The notes under the pieces were generated by a model. The model did not search any database and was not told the DNA's origin. It saw only the letters and a list, made by a program, of their open reading frames with translations. 64,000 bases of DNA. Source: Natronosalvus halobius (GTDB lineage Archaea; Halobacteriota; Halobacteria; Halobacteriales; Natrialbaceae). Shown in pieces: positions 1-8,406 of the stretch (position 1 is its first letter; each line of letters opens with the position of its first letter). Where the stretch lies: positions 930,001 through 994,000 of the forward strand of contig NZ_CP099997.1 in the NCBI RefSeq assembly GCF_024138145.1, read 5' to 3'. The position numbers were made by a program, and so were the translations under genes.

Positions 1-2
1 CC

Positions 3-530
3 GACGACGTGGACCGACTCGAGGCCTGCCTGATCGGCGTCGAGGCCGCCAGGGACGCGGGCGTCACCGTCACCGGTGCGCTCGACGACGCGAGCGCGAG
101 CATGCTCGGGGGCGTCACGATCACCGACAACACGGAGGACCGGTTGCTCGAACACGACCGAGCGGGACTCGGGGACCACGCCGCCATATACACCCCGCCG
201 GAACAGTCGTTCAGCGCCGACGCCGACGTCGACGCCTGCAAACGGATCGACTCGATGGCTACCCTCGTTGCCGAACTCGCCCTCGACGGACGCTACGCCG
301 AAGCGATGACCGTCAACGGCTTTGCGTTCTGTGGCGCTCTCGAGTGTTCGACCCAACCGGTGCTCGAGGCGCTTCCGGACGCTGCAGGCGTCTCACTCTC
401 CGGGACGGGACCGAGTTACGTAGCCGTTGGTGAGCGGAACGCACTCGAGAGAGTGTGTGAGCGGTGGCGAGACAGACCTGGGACAGCGCGGCTGGTTCGA
501 ACGCGAACCGACGGAGCCACAACGTTATGA
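3..530 (+). CDS. Archaeal shikimate kinase, GHMP type (C-terminal part)
   Basis: Archaeal-type shikimate kinase phosphorylates shikimate with ATP in aromatic amino acid synthesis. The open frame is already running at the window edge, so the N-terminus and the ATP-binding P-loop-like motif lie outside. About 176 residues are visible, against roughly 290 in the whole family. The C-terminal GHMP-kinase glycine motif is seen as SLSGTGPSYVAVG near the end. A GTG at position 9 is probably not the true start, because the frame stays open and protein-like before it. The stop codon overlaps the start of the chorismate mutase gene (ATGA), so the two are probably co-translated in one aromatic-pathway operon. 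The family call rests on the tail and the neighbour, not on the missing half. Confidence 0.82.
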   Translation, partial: DDVDRLEACLIGVEAARDAGVTVTGALDDASASMLGGVTITDNTEDRLLEHDRAGLGDHAAIYTPPEQSFSADADVDACKRIDSMATLVAELALDGRYAEAMTVNGFAFCGALECSTQPVLEALPDAAGVSLSGTGPSYVAVGERNALERVCERWRDRPGTARLVRTRTDGATTL

Positions 531-856
531 CGAACGATTCAGAGACCACGACTGACGAACCGAACGACGAAGGACGGGCACCCGAGGAGATGGACCTCCA
601 GGAGCTACGCGAGGAGATCCAGGACATCGACCAGGATCTCGTCGAGTTGATCGCTCGACGGACGTACGTCGCGGACACGATCGCGAAGGTGAAAGCCGCC
701 GAGGGGTTACCGACGACGGACGAAACGCAGGAGGCTCGAGTGATGGAGCGAGCGGGTGAGAACGCAAATCGGTTCGACGTCGACGACAACCTGGTCAAGG
801 CGATCTTCAGGTTACTGATCGAGTTGAACAAAGTAGAACAGCGCGAGTCTCGGTAA
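527..856 (+). CDS. Chorismate mutase, AroQ type
   Basis: A 109-residue protein of the AroH/AroQ all-helical chorismate mutase family, which converts chorismate to prephenate on the way to phenylalanine and tyrosine. The core pattern is visible: LQELREEIQDIDQDLVELIARR, then VADTIAKVKAAEGLP, then a C-terminal helix ending in FRLLIELNKVEQ. The first 20 residues are an acidic leader typical of haloarchaeal proteins. The ATG at 527 was chosen because it overlaps the upstream stop as ATGA. The in-frame codons before it at 464-526 belong to the shikimate kinase region. The pairing with shikimate kinase supports the assignment. Confidence 0.9.
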   Translation: MTNDSETTTDEPNDEGRAPEEMDLQELREEIQDIDQDLVELIARRTYVADTIAKVKAAEGLPTTDETQEARVMERAGENANRFDVDDNLVKAIFRLLIELNKVEQRESR

Positions 857-906
857 CCTGTCACGAATCGTCCAGGTTTAAGGTGTTAATCCTCGAGCAC
901 TAGTGC

Positions 907-1539
907 ATGTTAGAACCAGGTGTCGTCCTTGCGTTCATTCCCGTCGCAATCGCCCTCATCGTCTCACCTGGGCCGGACAGTATCTACACGCTAACTCGGA
1001 GTATCAGCGACGGACGTACCGTCGGTGTCACTGCCGCATTTGGATCTTCGACGGGGAGTGTCGTACACACGACAGCGGCCATGCTTGGACTCTCGGCAAT
1101 TCTCCAAACGTCCGCGCTGGCATTCACCGTCGTCAAATTCGTCGGTGCGGCGTATCTCGTGTATCTCGGCGTGCAGACGTTGAGAAATTCGGAGGAATTC
1201 GAGATCTCGCCGGAGAGCACTACCTACACGCCGAGTGAGTCGTTTCGAAGTGCCCTGCTAATTAACGTCCTGAATCCGAAGGTGGCGGTGTTCTTCCTCG
1301 CTTTCCTGCCGCAGTTCGTCCGGCCAGGAAGTTCTACCGCCCTCCAGATTTTCACGCTCGGCGTGTTGTTTGCGAGTCTCGGATTCCTTTATCAGGCAAT
1401 GCTCGCGGTATTCTCCGCCCGAGCAAGGCGAGTGATTACTGAACGCGAACTCGTGAAAGATGCCCTTCGTGTGGCCAGCGGAAGCGTCCTCATCGGATTC
1501 GGGGTTAAACTGGCGCTCGAACGAAGAACTTCGGCTTAG
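907..1539 (+). CDS. LysE/RhtB-family amino acid exporter
   Basis: A 210-residue integral membrane protein of the LysE/RhtB family, whose members export amino acids or related metabolites across the plasma membrane. The family signature SPGPDS is near residue 21, and the second conserved stretch NPKVAVFFLAFLPQFV is near residue 121. About six hydrophobic segments fit the family's usual length of about 210. The ATG at 907 follows an AT-rich leader. Codon third positions are less GC-rich than in the flanking core genes, so recent acquisition is possible. The substrate cannot be read from sequence. Confidence 0.9.
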   Translation: MLEPGVVLAFIPVAIALIVSPGPDSIYTLTRSISDGRTVGVTAAFGSSTGSVVHTTAAMLGLSAILQTSALAFTVVKFVGAAYLVYLGVQTLRNSEEFEISPESTTYTPSESFRSALLINVLNPKVAVFFLAFLPQFVRPGSSTALQIFTLGVLFASLGFLYQAMLAVFSARARRVITERELVKDALRVASGSVLIGFGVKLALERRTSA

Positions 1540-1712
1540 GTTTACGAGAGAATACTTACGTTGCCAACTGCCATTCCGGACGCTATGAAGAATGCGGCAA
1601 AGTAGATGGAATCTGTAACGTCAGTCCGAGACCTGACCAAGGTTTCCCAAAGGGCAGCACGCGAAGACCGATAGCGCCAGTCGCAGGTGTAGTTGACCCG
1701 GAATTCGGTGAC

Positions 1713-2066
1713 TCAATCCAGCCCGAGACTCAGTTTCAGTGCTTCGTCCACCTCGGCCATGGTCGTCTCGCTCAGACTCCCGACAACCGAGTGAAGCCGC
1801 TTTTCAATAGAGACGACGCGAATCTGGTCGAGGCGAACTGAGGAGTTCTTCTCGAACGGTGACCCATCCTCTTCGACCAGCACCTCGAACGGGTAGCCTC
1901 GATACGTACCTGTCGCCGGAGCAACGATGGTCGTACTGGAGTTGCGATTTCCAATATCATTTTGCACAATCACCGCAGGTCGAGTCTTTTTCATCTCATG
2001 GCCTTCGGCAGGGTCGAGACGAACGACTACGACATCGCCACGCCGAACCTCGGTATCATCGCTCAT
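1713..2066 (-). CDS. MazF/PemK-family toxin
   Basis: A 117-residue PemK/MazF-type endoribonuclease toxin, expected to cut single-stranded RNA and stop growth when not bound by its antitoxin. The family pattern is clear: RRGDVVVVRLDPAEG at the N-terminus, KTRPAVIVQNDIGN around residue 28, and SSVRLDQIRVV around residue 75. The length is normal. The start codon overlaps the stop of the upstream 79-residue gene by four bases (ATGA), the usual arrangement for a toxin-antitoxin pair. It lies in an AT-richer accessory patch with LysE and a damaged acetyltransferase gene. Confidence 0.9.
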   Translation of the reverse strand: MSDDTEVRRGDVVVVRLDPAEGHEMKKTRPAVIVQNDIGNRNSSTTIVAPATGTYRGYPFEVLVEEDGSPFEKNSSVRLDQIRVVSIEKRLHSVVGSLSETTMAEVDEALKLSLGLD

Positions 2067-2302
2067 TCATCGAGTCCGTTCCACGCCTCGTCAGATGCCC
2101 CCTTCCACTCCTCAGCGAGATGATCAGCGCTCTCGGAAGCCTCGCGGTAAGCCGCGGCTAATTCGTCCTCGTCGGGTCGGTCAGACTCGACTTCGACAAC
2201 GGCGACGGTCACGCGCTTGTTTGCGTACTCCGTCCCGAGGTAGATTCGACCTCGGTCGTCGGTCTCGTTGGTTCGCAGGTCGTGAGCATCCACTTTCGTC
2301 AT
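2063..2302 (-). CDS. Putative antitoxin partner of MazF-type toxin
   Basis: A 79-residue acidic protein directly upstream of, and overlapping, the MazF-type toxin gene. The N-terminal half (DDRGRIYLGTEYANKRVTVAVVEVE) has a short beta-hairpin pattern like AbrB-type antitoxin DNA-binding domains. The C-terminal half is acidic and helical, as expected for a toxin-wrapping tail. An in-frame GTG at 2311 is an alternative start. The ATG at 2302 is preferred because it begins the natural MTKVDA reading. The antitoxin call comes mainly from gene order and size, not from a recognised antitoxin family. Confidence 0.75.
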   Translation of the reverse strand: MTKVDAHDLRTNETDDRGRIYLGTEYANKRVTVAVVEVESDRPDEDELAAAYREASESADHLAEEWKGASDEAWNGLDE

Positions 2303-2334
2303 GTGACTCACTACGATTCACTTCTGGTTAAGTC

Positions 2335-2352
2335 TTACCCACTATTACCCAC
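2335..2352 (-). promoter_or_regulatory. Candidate toxin-antitoxin operator: two direct repeats
   Basis: The octamer TTACCCAC occurs at 2335-2342 and 2345-2352, exactly one helical turn apart. It lies about 33 bases upstream of the antitoxin ATG at 2302. This position fits an operator for autorepression by the toxin-antitoxin complex or by the antitoxin alone. The function is inferred from position only. Confidence 0.4.
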
Positions 2353-2491
2353 GAGAGTTATTCTTCCGTGAACGTACCATAGATTTCACCTAGCTGAACA
2401 AGGTTGAGCAGCGGGAGAACCGATAGCAAAGTAGCGGGTTTGGGCTACTAAGCGCTCTATTCATCACGATCGACTGTCAATAATGGCGCCA

Positions 2492-3044
2492 ATGACCAAC
2501 GCACCCTCTGTTCGGGAAGCACGAGCAGAGGATGCTCCCCATCCAGGACGTCGCGCGGGCATCGTGGCAGACAGCATCTGATCCGATCATTGGTCGAGAG
2601 ACTGTCACAGCGTTCATAAATTCGTGGTTCGATCCAGTAAAGCTCGTTTCTGACGATATACAACCAGGTGACCGCCCCTTTTTCGTTGCAGAACTCGAGG
2701 AAGAAGTTGTTGGGTTCGCAGAGGTTCTGCCTGGAGATGACCAGAAAACGTTCCACCTGTATCGAATCTACGTTCTTCCCGAACAGTGCGGCGAGCAAAT
2801 TGGTAGTACCCTTCTCAAACGCGTAGAGTGCGAAACACGGGTTCGGGGCGGCACACCCCTTCGCCTGTCTGTGTTCGCGGCGAACGATATTACAGTCCGC
2901 TTTTACGAATCACGAGGGTTCCAGCGAATAGAAACAGTCACTGACAAAACGTTTGACGAACAGCGTTATCGCTACAGAATGCACGTGGAAAACGGCTCCT
3001 GTGATCATCGCCCTCTGTTCCGGTCGAACTACTGCCTCGAGTTG
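2492..3044 (+). pseudogene. GNAT-family N-acetyltransferase, frameshifted
   Basis: A GNAT acetyltransferase gene interrupted near its 5' end. From the ATG at 2492 (another at 2483) the frame reads MTNAPSVREARAEDAP, a typical GNAT start, and then hits a stop. The continuation IQDVARASWQTASDP lies one base over. Removing one C from the CCCC run at 2537-2540 restores a single frame. The rest shows GNAT features: FFVAELEEEVVGFAEV, LYRIYVLPEQCGEQIGSTLL (acetyl-CoA loop) and NDITVRFYESRGF. After the GNAT domain ends near 2996 there is no stop: the frame runs straight into a small membrane protein at 3045-3218. A shorter protein from the ATG at 2532 could still be made. A sequencing error in the C run is an alternative. 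Confidence 0.75.
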
Positions 3045-3218
3045 ATGGCTGTCTACGCGATCACCGTCATCATCGAAATCGTCACCCTGACCATGCTCCT
3101 GGTCGCGAGCTACAAACGTCACGAAGAAACGGTCGAGAAGTACACGCCGTACCTGCCGGCGTTCTCCGCGGCCGTCCTCGTCGCGATGGGACTCGGGTTC
3201 GTGGCAGGGGTGTTGTAA
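3045..3218 (+). CDS. Small two-helix membrane protein, unknown function
   Basis: A 57-residue protein starting MAVYAITVIIEIVTLTML. It has two hydrophobic helices (about residues 4-22 and 39-57) joined by a charged loop, YKRHEETVEKYTPYLP. I do not recognise a function. Codon use here is strongly GC-rich, unlike the acetyltransferase remnant just upstream in the same frame. I therefore treat it as a separate native gene whose upstream region was replaced, not as a true fusion domain. It converges with the cdc48 gene on the other strand. Confidence 0.55.
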   Translation: MAVYAITVIIEIVTLTMLLVASYKRHEETVEKYTPYLPAFSAAVLVAMGLGFVAGVL

Positions 3219-3304
3219 TTCCGCTCGATGGTTCGTCAATCGGTCGGTAAAAATTCGCCGCAAAATCGCGTTTCAGTCTCGCAGGGAGAGAGAAAGCACC
3301 CGGC

Positions 3305-5566
3305 TTACTGGAACGTTCGGCCGACCTGCTCTTCCTTCGTCTGTGGTTCGCTCGACTGGAACTGCGATTCGATCTCCTCGTAGCGCTCGCGCGTATCCTG
3401 GGTCACACTCGGCGGGACTTCCTGGAGCGCTTGCTCGAAGTGGGCCTCGCTGACCCGGACGTTCCCGACGGCCTCACCGATGTCTTCGGGATCGACCGAT
3501 TCGATGAACTCCCGGGTCGCGGCCATAGACGCCTCGCGGCAGACGGCCTCGATGTCCGCGCCGACGTAGCCCTCCGTCTGGCTCGCGAGCCAGTCGAGGT
3601 CGATTCCCTCAGCCAGCGGTTTGCCGCGGGTGTGGACTTCGAAGATCTTCTTGCGGGCCTCCTCGTCCGGCACGGGCACGTGGATGTGGCGGTCGAGCCG
3701 TCCAGGACGGAGCAGGGCCGTGTCGATCAGATCCGGCCGATTCGTCGTCGCGATGACGACCACGTCCTCGAGTTCCTCGAGGCCGTCGAGTTCGGTCAGT
3801 AGCTGGGAGACGACCCGCTCGCCGACGCCCGAATCCATCTGGCCGCTGCCGCGTTCGGTCGCGATGGAGTCGATCTCGTCGAAGAAGATCACGGTCGGTG
3901 CGTTCGACCGGGCCTTCTCGAACACCTCGCGGACGCCCTTCTCGGACTCGCCGACGTACTTGTTCAGCAACTCGGGACCCTTGATCGAGATGAAGTTCGA
4001 CTGGGCCTCGTTGGCGACGGCCTTCGCGAGCAGGGTCTTTCCGGTCCCTGGCGGCCCGTACATGAGGACGCCCTTCGCAGCCTCCATGTCCATCGCCTGG
4101 AAGACCTCGGGGTAGTCCAGCGGCCACTGGATGGTCTCCTGGAGCCGGTCTTTCGTCTGCGTGAGGCCGCCGACGTCGTTCCAGGTGACGTCCGGCACCT
4201 CGACGAACACTTCCCGGAGCGCCGACGGCGTGATGCCCTTGAGCGCCTCTTTGAAGTCCTTCTCGGTGACGCTCAGACGCTCGAGTACCTCGGCGTCGAT
4301 CTCCTCCTGTTCGAGGTCGAGTTCGGGGCGGATGCGCCGGAGGGCGTTCATCGCCGCCTCCTTCGTCAGGCTCTCGAGGTCGGCACCGACGAAGCCGTGG
4401 GTGTTCTCGGCGTACTGGTCGAGGTCGACGCTGTCAGAGAGCGGCATCCCGCGGGTGTGAACCTGCAGGATCTCCGTCCGACCGTCCTTGTCCGGGACGC
4501 CGATCTCGATCTCACGATCGAATCGGCCACCACGGCGGAGCGCAGGATCGATCGCGTCGACGCGGTTGGTCGCCGCGATGACGGTGACGCGCCCGCGCTC
4601 TTCGAGCCCGTCCATCAGCGAGAGCAACTGGGCGACGACGCGGCGTTCGACGTCACCGCCAGCCTCCTCTCGCTTGGCTGCGATGGAGTCGATCTCGTCG
4701 ATGAAGACGATCGCCGGGGCGTTCTCCTCGGCTTCCTCGAACACCTCGCGGAGTTGCTCTTCGCTCTCGCCGTAGTACTTCGACATGATCTCCGGGCCGG
4801 AGATCGTCTTGAAGTGGGCGTCGATCTCGTTGGCGACGGCTTTCGCCATCAGGGTCTTCCCGGTGCCGGGCGGGCCGTGGAGCAGGACGCCCTTTGGCGG
4901 CTCGATGCCGAGTTGCTGGAACAGTTCTGGATGACGCATCGGCAACTCGATCATCTCGCGAACCTGGTCGAGTTCGTTGTCGAGACCACCGATGTCCTCG
5001 TAGGTGATGTTCGGAATGCCCTCGCGACCGCCGGCACCAGCGCTGATCTGCTCGGCAGGAGTCTCGGAGATCTGGATCTCCGTCGAGTCCGTGATCACGA
5101 CCGTCCCTTTCGGGGACGTCGAGGCGATCTTCAGGGGGACCGACTGGCCGGAACTGGCCATCGGGCCGAACGAGAGCGAGAAGGGCACCGTCTGGCCCTC
5201 GGTGACGGCCTGGCCGCTCAGTTTGTCGCGAACGAGCGGGCCGATGTCACCACGGATCCGGAGGTTCTGAGGAAGTGCCACGGAGACGCTCGAAGCCTGT
5301 TTCACGTCGGCTTTCTCGACGGCGACGCGGTCGTCGATGCCGACACCGGCCTCCTGGCGGATGCGACCGTCGATGCGGATGACGCCTCGGCCCTCGTCCT
5401 CGGGATACCCTGGCCAGACGCGGGCGACGGCCCGGTCCTCGCTGTTGCCCTCGATCAGGATGTAATCGCCGTTCTCGAGGCCGAGTTCGCTCATCGACGA
5501 GCGGTCGATGGCGGCCAGTCCGCGACCTGCGTCTTTTTGCTTGAGGGGTCTGACGGTGAGTTTCAT
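3305..5566 (-). CDS. Cdc48/VCP-type AAA+ ATPase (first copy)
   Basis: A 753-residue tandem AAA+ unfoldase of the archaeal Cdc48/VAT family, which extracts and unfolds substrate proteins, often for the proteasome. The N-terminal double-psi barrel region covers about residues 1-180. D1 has Walker A GPPGTGKT at 231-238 followed by Walker [11 protein letters not shown]2 repeats Walker A near residue 505 and FFDEIDSIA after it. Length matches the family (about 740-760). The start overlaps the stop of the small DUF7127 gene by four bases, so both are one transcript. A second Cdc48 is encoded at 51621-53852 with a different tail. Confidence 0.96.
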   Translation of the reverse strand: MKLTVRPLKQKDAGRGLAAIDRSSMSELGLENGDYILIEGNSEDRAVARVWPGYPEDEGRGVIRIDGRIRQEAGVGIDDRVAVEKADVKQASSVSVALPQNLRIRGDIGPLVRDKLSGQAVTEGQTVPFSLSFGPMASSGQSVPLKIASTSPKGTVVITDSTEIQISETPAEQISAGAGGREGIPNITYEDIGGLDNELDQVREMIELPMRHPELFQQLGIEPPKGVLLHGPPGTGKTLMAKAVANEIDAHFKTISGPEIMSKYYGESEEQLREVFEEAEENAPAIVFIDEIDSIAAKREEAGGDVERRVVAQLLSLMDGLEERGRVTVIAATNRVDAIDPALRRGGRFDREIEIGVPDKDGRTEILQVHTRGMPLSDSVDLDQYAENTHGFVGADLESLTKEAAMNALRRIRPELDLEQEEIDAEVLERLSVTEKDFKEALKGITPSALREVFVEVPDVTWNDVGGLTQTKDRLQETIQWPLDYPEVFQAMDMEAAKGVLMYGPPGTGKTLLAKAVANEAQSNFISIKGPELLNKYVGESEKGVREVFEKARSNAPTVIFFDEIDSIATERGSGQMDSGVGERVVSQLLTELDGLEELEDVVVIATTNRPDLIDTALLRPGRLDRHIHVPVPDEEARKKIFEVHTRGKPLAEGIDLDWLASQTEGYVGADIEAVCREASMAATREFIESVDPEDIGEAVGNVRVSEAHFEQALQEVPPSVTQDTRERYEEIESQFQSSEPQTKEEQVGRTFQ

Positions 5567-5811
5567 TGGGATGCCTCTAGGTCGATAGTGAGGACCCCGT
5601 TTTTCATAAACGCTTGCGCGTCACTCGCCTGTACCGGCACCTCGAGTTCGTACTGTTCGTCGCCGGCGACGACGAGAACGGTCCCGTCGACGATCTCGGC
5701 GGATGCGTCGGCGGTGTCGCCACCGAAGTCGATGACGATCGTCGATCCATCGTCGTTCTCGAACCGACGGACCAGTCGTTCGTCATCGCGAGCAAGTTGT
5801 GCTATTTTCAT
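5563..5811 (-). CDS. DUF7127-family protein, Hsp20-like
   Basis: An 82-residue haloarchaeal protein cotranscribed with cdc48 and overlapping it by four bases. The sequence is beta-rich, and its end ([13 protein letters not shown]) resembles the last strand of Hsp20/alpha-crystallin domains. A role as a small chaperone-like partner of Cdc48 is possible but unproven. The ATG at 5811 was chosen because a TATA element lies about 30 bases upstream on this strand. Longer in-frame extensions to 6012 run through the promoter and have no protein character. Confidence 0.75.
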   Translation of the reverse strand: MKIAQLARDDERLVRRFENDDGSTIVIDFGGDTADASAEIVDGTVLVVAGDEQYELEVPVQASDAQAFMKNGVLTIDLEASQ

Positions 5812-5840
5812 TGTAACTAACCCCAGGTAAGCTGTGCTAC

Positions 5841-5848
5841 TATAAATA
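5841..5848 (-). promoter_or_regulatory. TATA box for the DUF7127-cdc48 operon
   Basis: The minus strand reads TATTTATA about 30 bases before the ATG at 5811. This is the archaeal TATA-box position for a transcript with a very short leader. It supports the short start choice for the DUF7127 gene. Confidence 0.6.
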
Positions 5849-6004
5849 CGTTTCGTAGGTGAATCGCCATACGTGAATAGAAAACCCGATATCGGTAGTG
5901 TAGCGGTCCCACTCCGACTGGTCGACGAGAACTGACGACGGCAGTAACGAAACGGGCGATCCCCGTCATCCCCACTTATCAGGGCGCCCGTCGTGTATCT
6001 GCGT

Positions 6005-6781
6005 ATGCACACGGTGGAACACCACGGACGCGAAACGGCATACGTGCGTGCTGACCGCGACGGATCAGGGGAGCCGATCTGTTTCGTTCACGGCAGCGGC
6101 GGTTCGAGCGCCGTCTGGAAGTCCCAGCACCGCCTCGGCAGCCAGCGACCCATCGTCGCGCTCGATCTGAGCGGTCATGGAGAGTCTGAGGACGTCGACG
6201 CAAATTCGGGTTACACGACACTCTCGGCGTACGCCGACGACGTCATCGCGATCCTCGAGGAGACGGGCGCACGCGTGCTCGTTGGCAACTCTCTGGGCGG
6301 GGCCATCACCATGCACGTCCTCCTGGAGCGAGCGGACGAGGTCGATCTCGACGGAGCGATTTTGACCGGGACGGGGGCTCGACTTGGGGTGCTCGAGGAC
6401 CTCCGGTGGTGGCTCGAGAACGACTTCGAGCGGGCGATCGAGTTCCTGCACGAACCGGATCGGCTCTTTCACGACCCGGATCAGCGCCTGCGGACGATCT
6501 CGATGGAGACCATGCGCGAGTGCGGGCAGACGGTCACGCGTCGGGACTTCCTCACGTGCCACGAGTTCGACGTCAGGGATCGACTTCACGAGATCGAGAT
6601 CCCCGTCCGGGCGATCTACGGCGAACACGACCAGCTGACGCCGCCGTGGTTCCACGAGTACCTCGTCGAGGAGATTTCGGACGCCGACGGGGTCGAGATC
6701 CCCGACGCTGCCCACCTCTCGATGCTCGAGCGACCGACCGCGTTCAACGAGGCGCTGGTCGGATTCCTCGAGAGAATATAG
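6005..6781 (+). CDS. Alpha/beta-fold hydrolase
   Basis: A 258-residue alpha/beta hydrolase, substrate unknown. The parts of the catalytic machinery are visible: oxyanion-loop region FVHGSGGSSAVW near residue 27, nucleophile elbow GNSLGGA near residue 96, acid motif IYGEHDQLTPPW near residue 205, and a C-terminal DAAHLSMLERP carrying the histidine. There is no signal peptide, so it is cytoplasmic. The ATG at 6005 is preferred over the GTG at 5993. No neighbouring gene hints at a pathway. Confidence 0.88.
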   Translation: MHTVEHHGRETAYVRADRDGSGEPICFVHGSGGSSAVWKSQHRLGSQRPIVALDLSGHGESEDVDANSGYTTLSAYADDVIAILEETGARVLVGNSLGGAITMHVLLERADEVDLDGAILTGTGARLGVLEDLRWWLENDFERAIEFLHEPDRLFHDPDQRLRTISMETMRECGQTVTRRDFLTCHEFDVRDRLHEIEIPVRAIYGEHDQLTPPWFHEYLVEEISDADGVEIPDAAHLSMLERPTAFNEALVGFLERI

Positions 6782-6792
6782 ATTAGATTATT

Positions 6793-6808
6793 CTATATAG
6801 TACTATGT
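6793..6808. promoter_or_regulatory. Motif shared with the pstS2 upstream region (copy 1)
   Basis: CTATATAGTACTATGT at this site matches the sequence at 13122-13137 with one change out of 16. The centre ATAGTACTAT is a perfect palindrome. It lies between the hydrolase gene and the AbrB-PhoU regulator gene, 210 bases before the latter. A phosphate-regulator binding site is a reasonable guess, given the second copy in front of a phosphate-binding protein gene. Confidence 0.4.
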
Positions 6809-6971
6809 ATGTGACGTATTCTCGAGCGTCTACTCTCGATCAAAATAGTTCGGTATGGATTTCAGGGTCAGCAAACGACAGTGGTCTACAATTTCCTCTC
6901 GTACGCCCCTCTGCCGGAAACCCACACCTGAGTTAGGAATCTACCGGGTGTGTTACTGAGCCGAGGGAGAT

Positions 6972-6991
6972 CTATAGATTTGTATAGATTT
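6972..6991 (+). promoter_or_regulatory. Tandem 10-base repeat in the AbrB-PhoU gene promoter
   Basis: The decamers CTATAGATTT (6972-6981) and GTATAGATTT (6982-6991) lie head to tail, followed by TATATG, about 28-47 bases before the ATG at 7019. The repeat overlaps the likely TATA box. A tandem site on the same face of the helix would suit binding by the encoded AbrB-domain protein itself, but this is inference. Confidence 0.45.
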
Positions 6992-7018
6992 ATATGTTCG
7001 TGATTGCGTGGTTTCGAT

Positions 7019-8014
7019 ATGGAAACGCGAAAAGTCCAGGTGACCGGTGGGTCGACGTACACCGTCTCGCTCCCGAAGTCCTGGGCAACCGCGAACGACG
7101 TCAGCGCCGGATCGGTCGTCGAGTGCTACCCAGAGGACGACGCCCTCCTGTTGACGCCCCAGCGCGAGAGCGACCGCCAGAAGGGAACCCTCGACATCTC
7201 GAACCTCGAGGGCGAGCGCCTCACGCGGGCGGTCATGACGATGTACGTCAGCGGCTTCGACATCATCGCGCTCGAGGCAAGCCGCATCACGACCGACCAG
7301 CGCCGGGCAATCAGGAGCGCGACTCAGGGCCTGGTCGGCGTCGAAGTCCTCGAGGAGACGACCAACAGCGTCGTCATCCAGGACCTGCTCGACTCCTCGG
7401 AGCTGTCCATCGTCAACGCCGTCAATCGGATGCGCCTGATCGCCGCGTCCATGCTCGAGGACGCCGTCACGGCGCTCATCGAGAACGACGACGACATCGC
7501 TCGCGACGTGATCGAGCGCGACGACGACGTCGATCGGCTCTGGCTCGTCGTCTCCCGCATCTTTCGTGCGACGCTCCGCTCGCCCCGGGCCTCCGAAGAA
7601 CTCGGCGTCTCCCGTGAGGACTGCTTCGATTATCACTCCAGCGCCCGCCAGCTCGAGCGGGTCGCCGATCACGCGGTCAAGATCAGCAAACTCGCGATGA
7701 AGCTCGAGGACGTATCCGAGGAGGTCGCCGACGCGCTGGTCGAGCTGTACGACGAGACGTTCGACGTCTTCGAGAAGTCCCTCGACGCGCTCTTCGCCGA
7801 CGACACCGACGAGGCGACGGAGCTGGGCCACGACGCGCTCGAGGCCGTCCTCGAGATCGACGAACACACGCGATCGATCGACCACCTGCTTCGGGACCTC
7901 GACTCGGTCCAGGCACAGTCGCTCGGACTGATCGTCGACTCCCTCTCCCGAAGCGCCGACTACGGCGGAAACATCGCGGAGACGGCACTCCAGAAGGCGG
8001 CGCCCCGTCCCTGA
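7019..8014 (+). CDS. AbrB-PhoU fusion regulator of phosphate uptake
   Basis: A 331-residue protein. Residues 1-45 (METRKVQVTGGSTYTVSLPKSW) form a SpoVT/AbrB-type DNA-binding hairpin domain. The rest holds two PhoU-like helical repeats, including ALIENDDDIARDVIERDDDVDRLW and, later, ALFADDTDEATELGHDALEAV, with the acidic metal-binding character of PhoU. Bacterial PhoU proteins restrain Pst uptake and Pho signalling. In archaea the AbrB fusion suggests direct DNA binding. It lies upstream of two pst operons on the same strand. The ATG at 7019 is used because an upstream GTG at 7004 overlaps the promoter. Confidence 0.88.
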   Translation: METRKVQVTGGSTYTVSLPKSWATANDVSAGSVVECYPEDDALLLTPQRESDRQKGTLDISNLEGERLTRAVMTMYVSGFDIIALEASRITTDQRRAIRSATQGLVGVEVLEETTNSVVIQDLLDSSELSIVNAVNRMRLIAASMLEDAVTALIENDDDIARDVIERDDDVDRLWLVVSRIFRATLRSPRASEELGVSREDCFDYHSSARQLERVADHAVKISKLAMKLEDVSEEVADALVELYDETFDVFEKSLDALFADDTDEATELGHDALEAVLEIDEHTRSIDHLLRDLDSVQAQSLGLIVDSLSRSADYGGNIAETALQKAAPRP

Positions 8015-8159
8015 CGCTGCTACTAACGACGCCGCTTCTCGGCAGTCGTCCGTGGCGGTACGGAGCTGACCAGAGGAATCGGGAGAACAATTAGCATCGG
8101 TTTTCACTCGTTCGTGTGAGCGGGCGGGTACAGGGCCCTCCAGGGGCGCTGGTACGCCA

Positions 8160-8384
8160 ATGTCACCTGTGCAAAACGGTCCCGATACGCGAACAGCCGA
8201 CGAGCTCGACGACGAACCGGCTCCGCCGATGTACACTGCCGTCGTCGTACGCTACGACGACCGTCCCGATCGCTGTACGATCGCACCGAGGGCGGCGTCT
8301 GCAACCGAGAACGGGTTCGATACGGTAACGACGTGGCTCACCGCGAACGTAGACGTGTTCGTCGACCTCGAAGAGATGCGGTGA
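8160..8384 (+). CDS. DUF7511-family haloarchaeal protein
   Basis: A 74-residue acidic protein. The conserved core is YTAVVVRYDDRPDRCTIAP followed by VTTWLTANVDVFVDLEEMR, a pattern I recognise from small haloarchaeal proteins of the DUF7511 type. No catalytic motif, membrane segment or metal site is visible. It lies between the AbrB-PhoU gene and the convergent S8e gene. Function is unknown. Confidence 0.7.
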   Translation: MSPVQNGPDTRTADELDDEPAPPMYTAVVVRYDDRPDRCTIAPRAASATENGFDTVTTWLTANVDVFVDLEEMR

Positions 8385-8406
8385 CGGTGAGTCGCCGAAC
8401 GATCGC

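Noticed and set aside
3305-5566. Annotating this ATPase as a PAN proteasome regulator.
   Set aside because: It has two AAA+ modules and a Cdc48-type N domain, whereas PAN has one AAA+ module and a coiled coil.
4397-5830. A 477-codon plus-strand open frame.
   Set aside because: It is antisense to cdc48 and DUF7127 and arises from GC-rich codon bias. The cdc48 reading is unmistakable.
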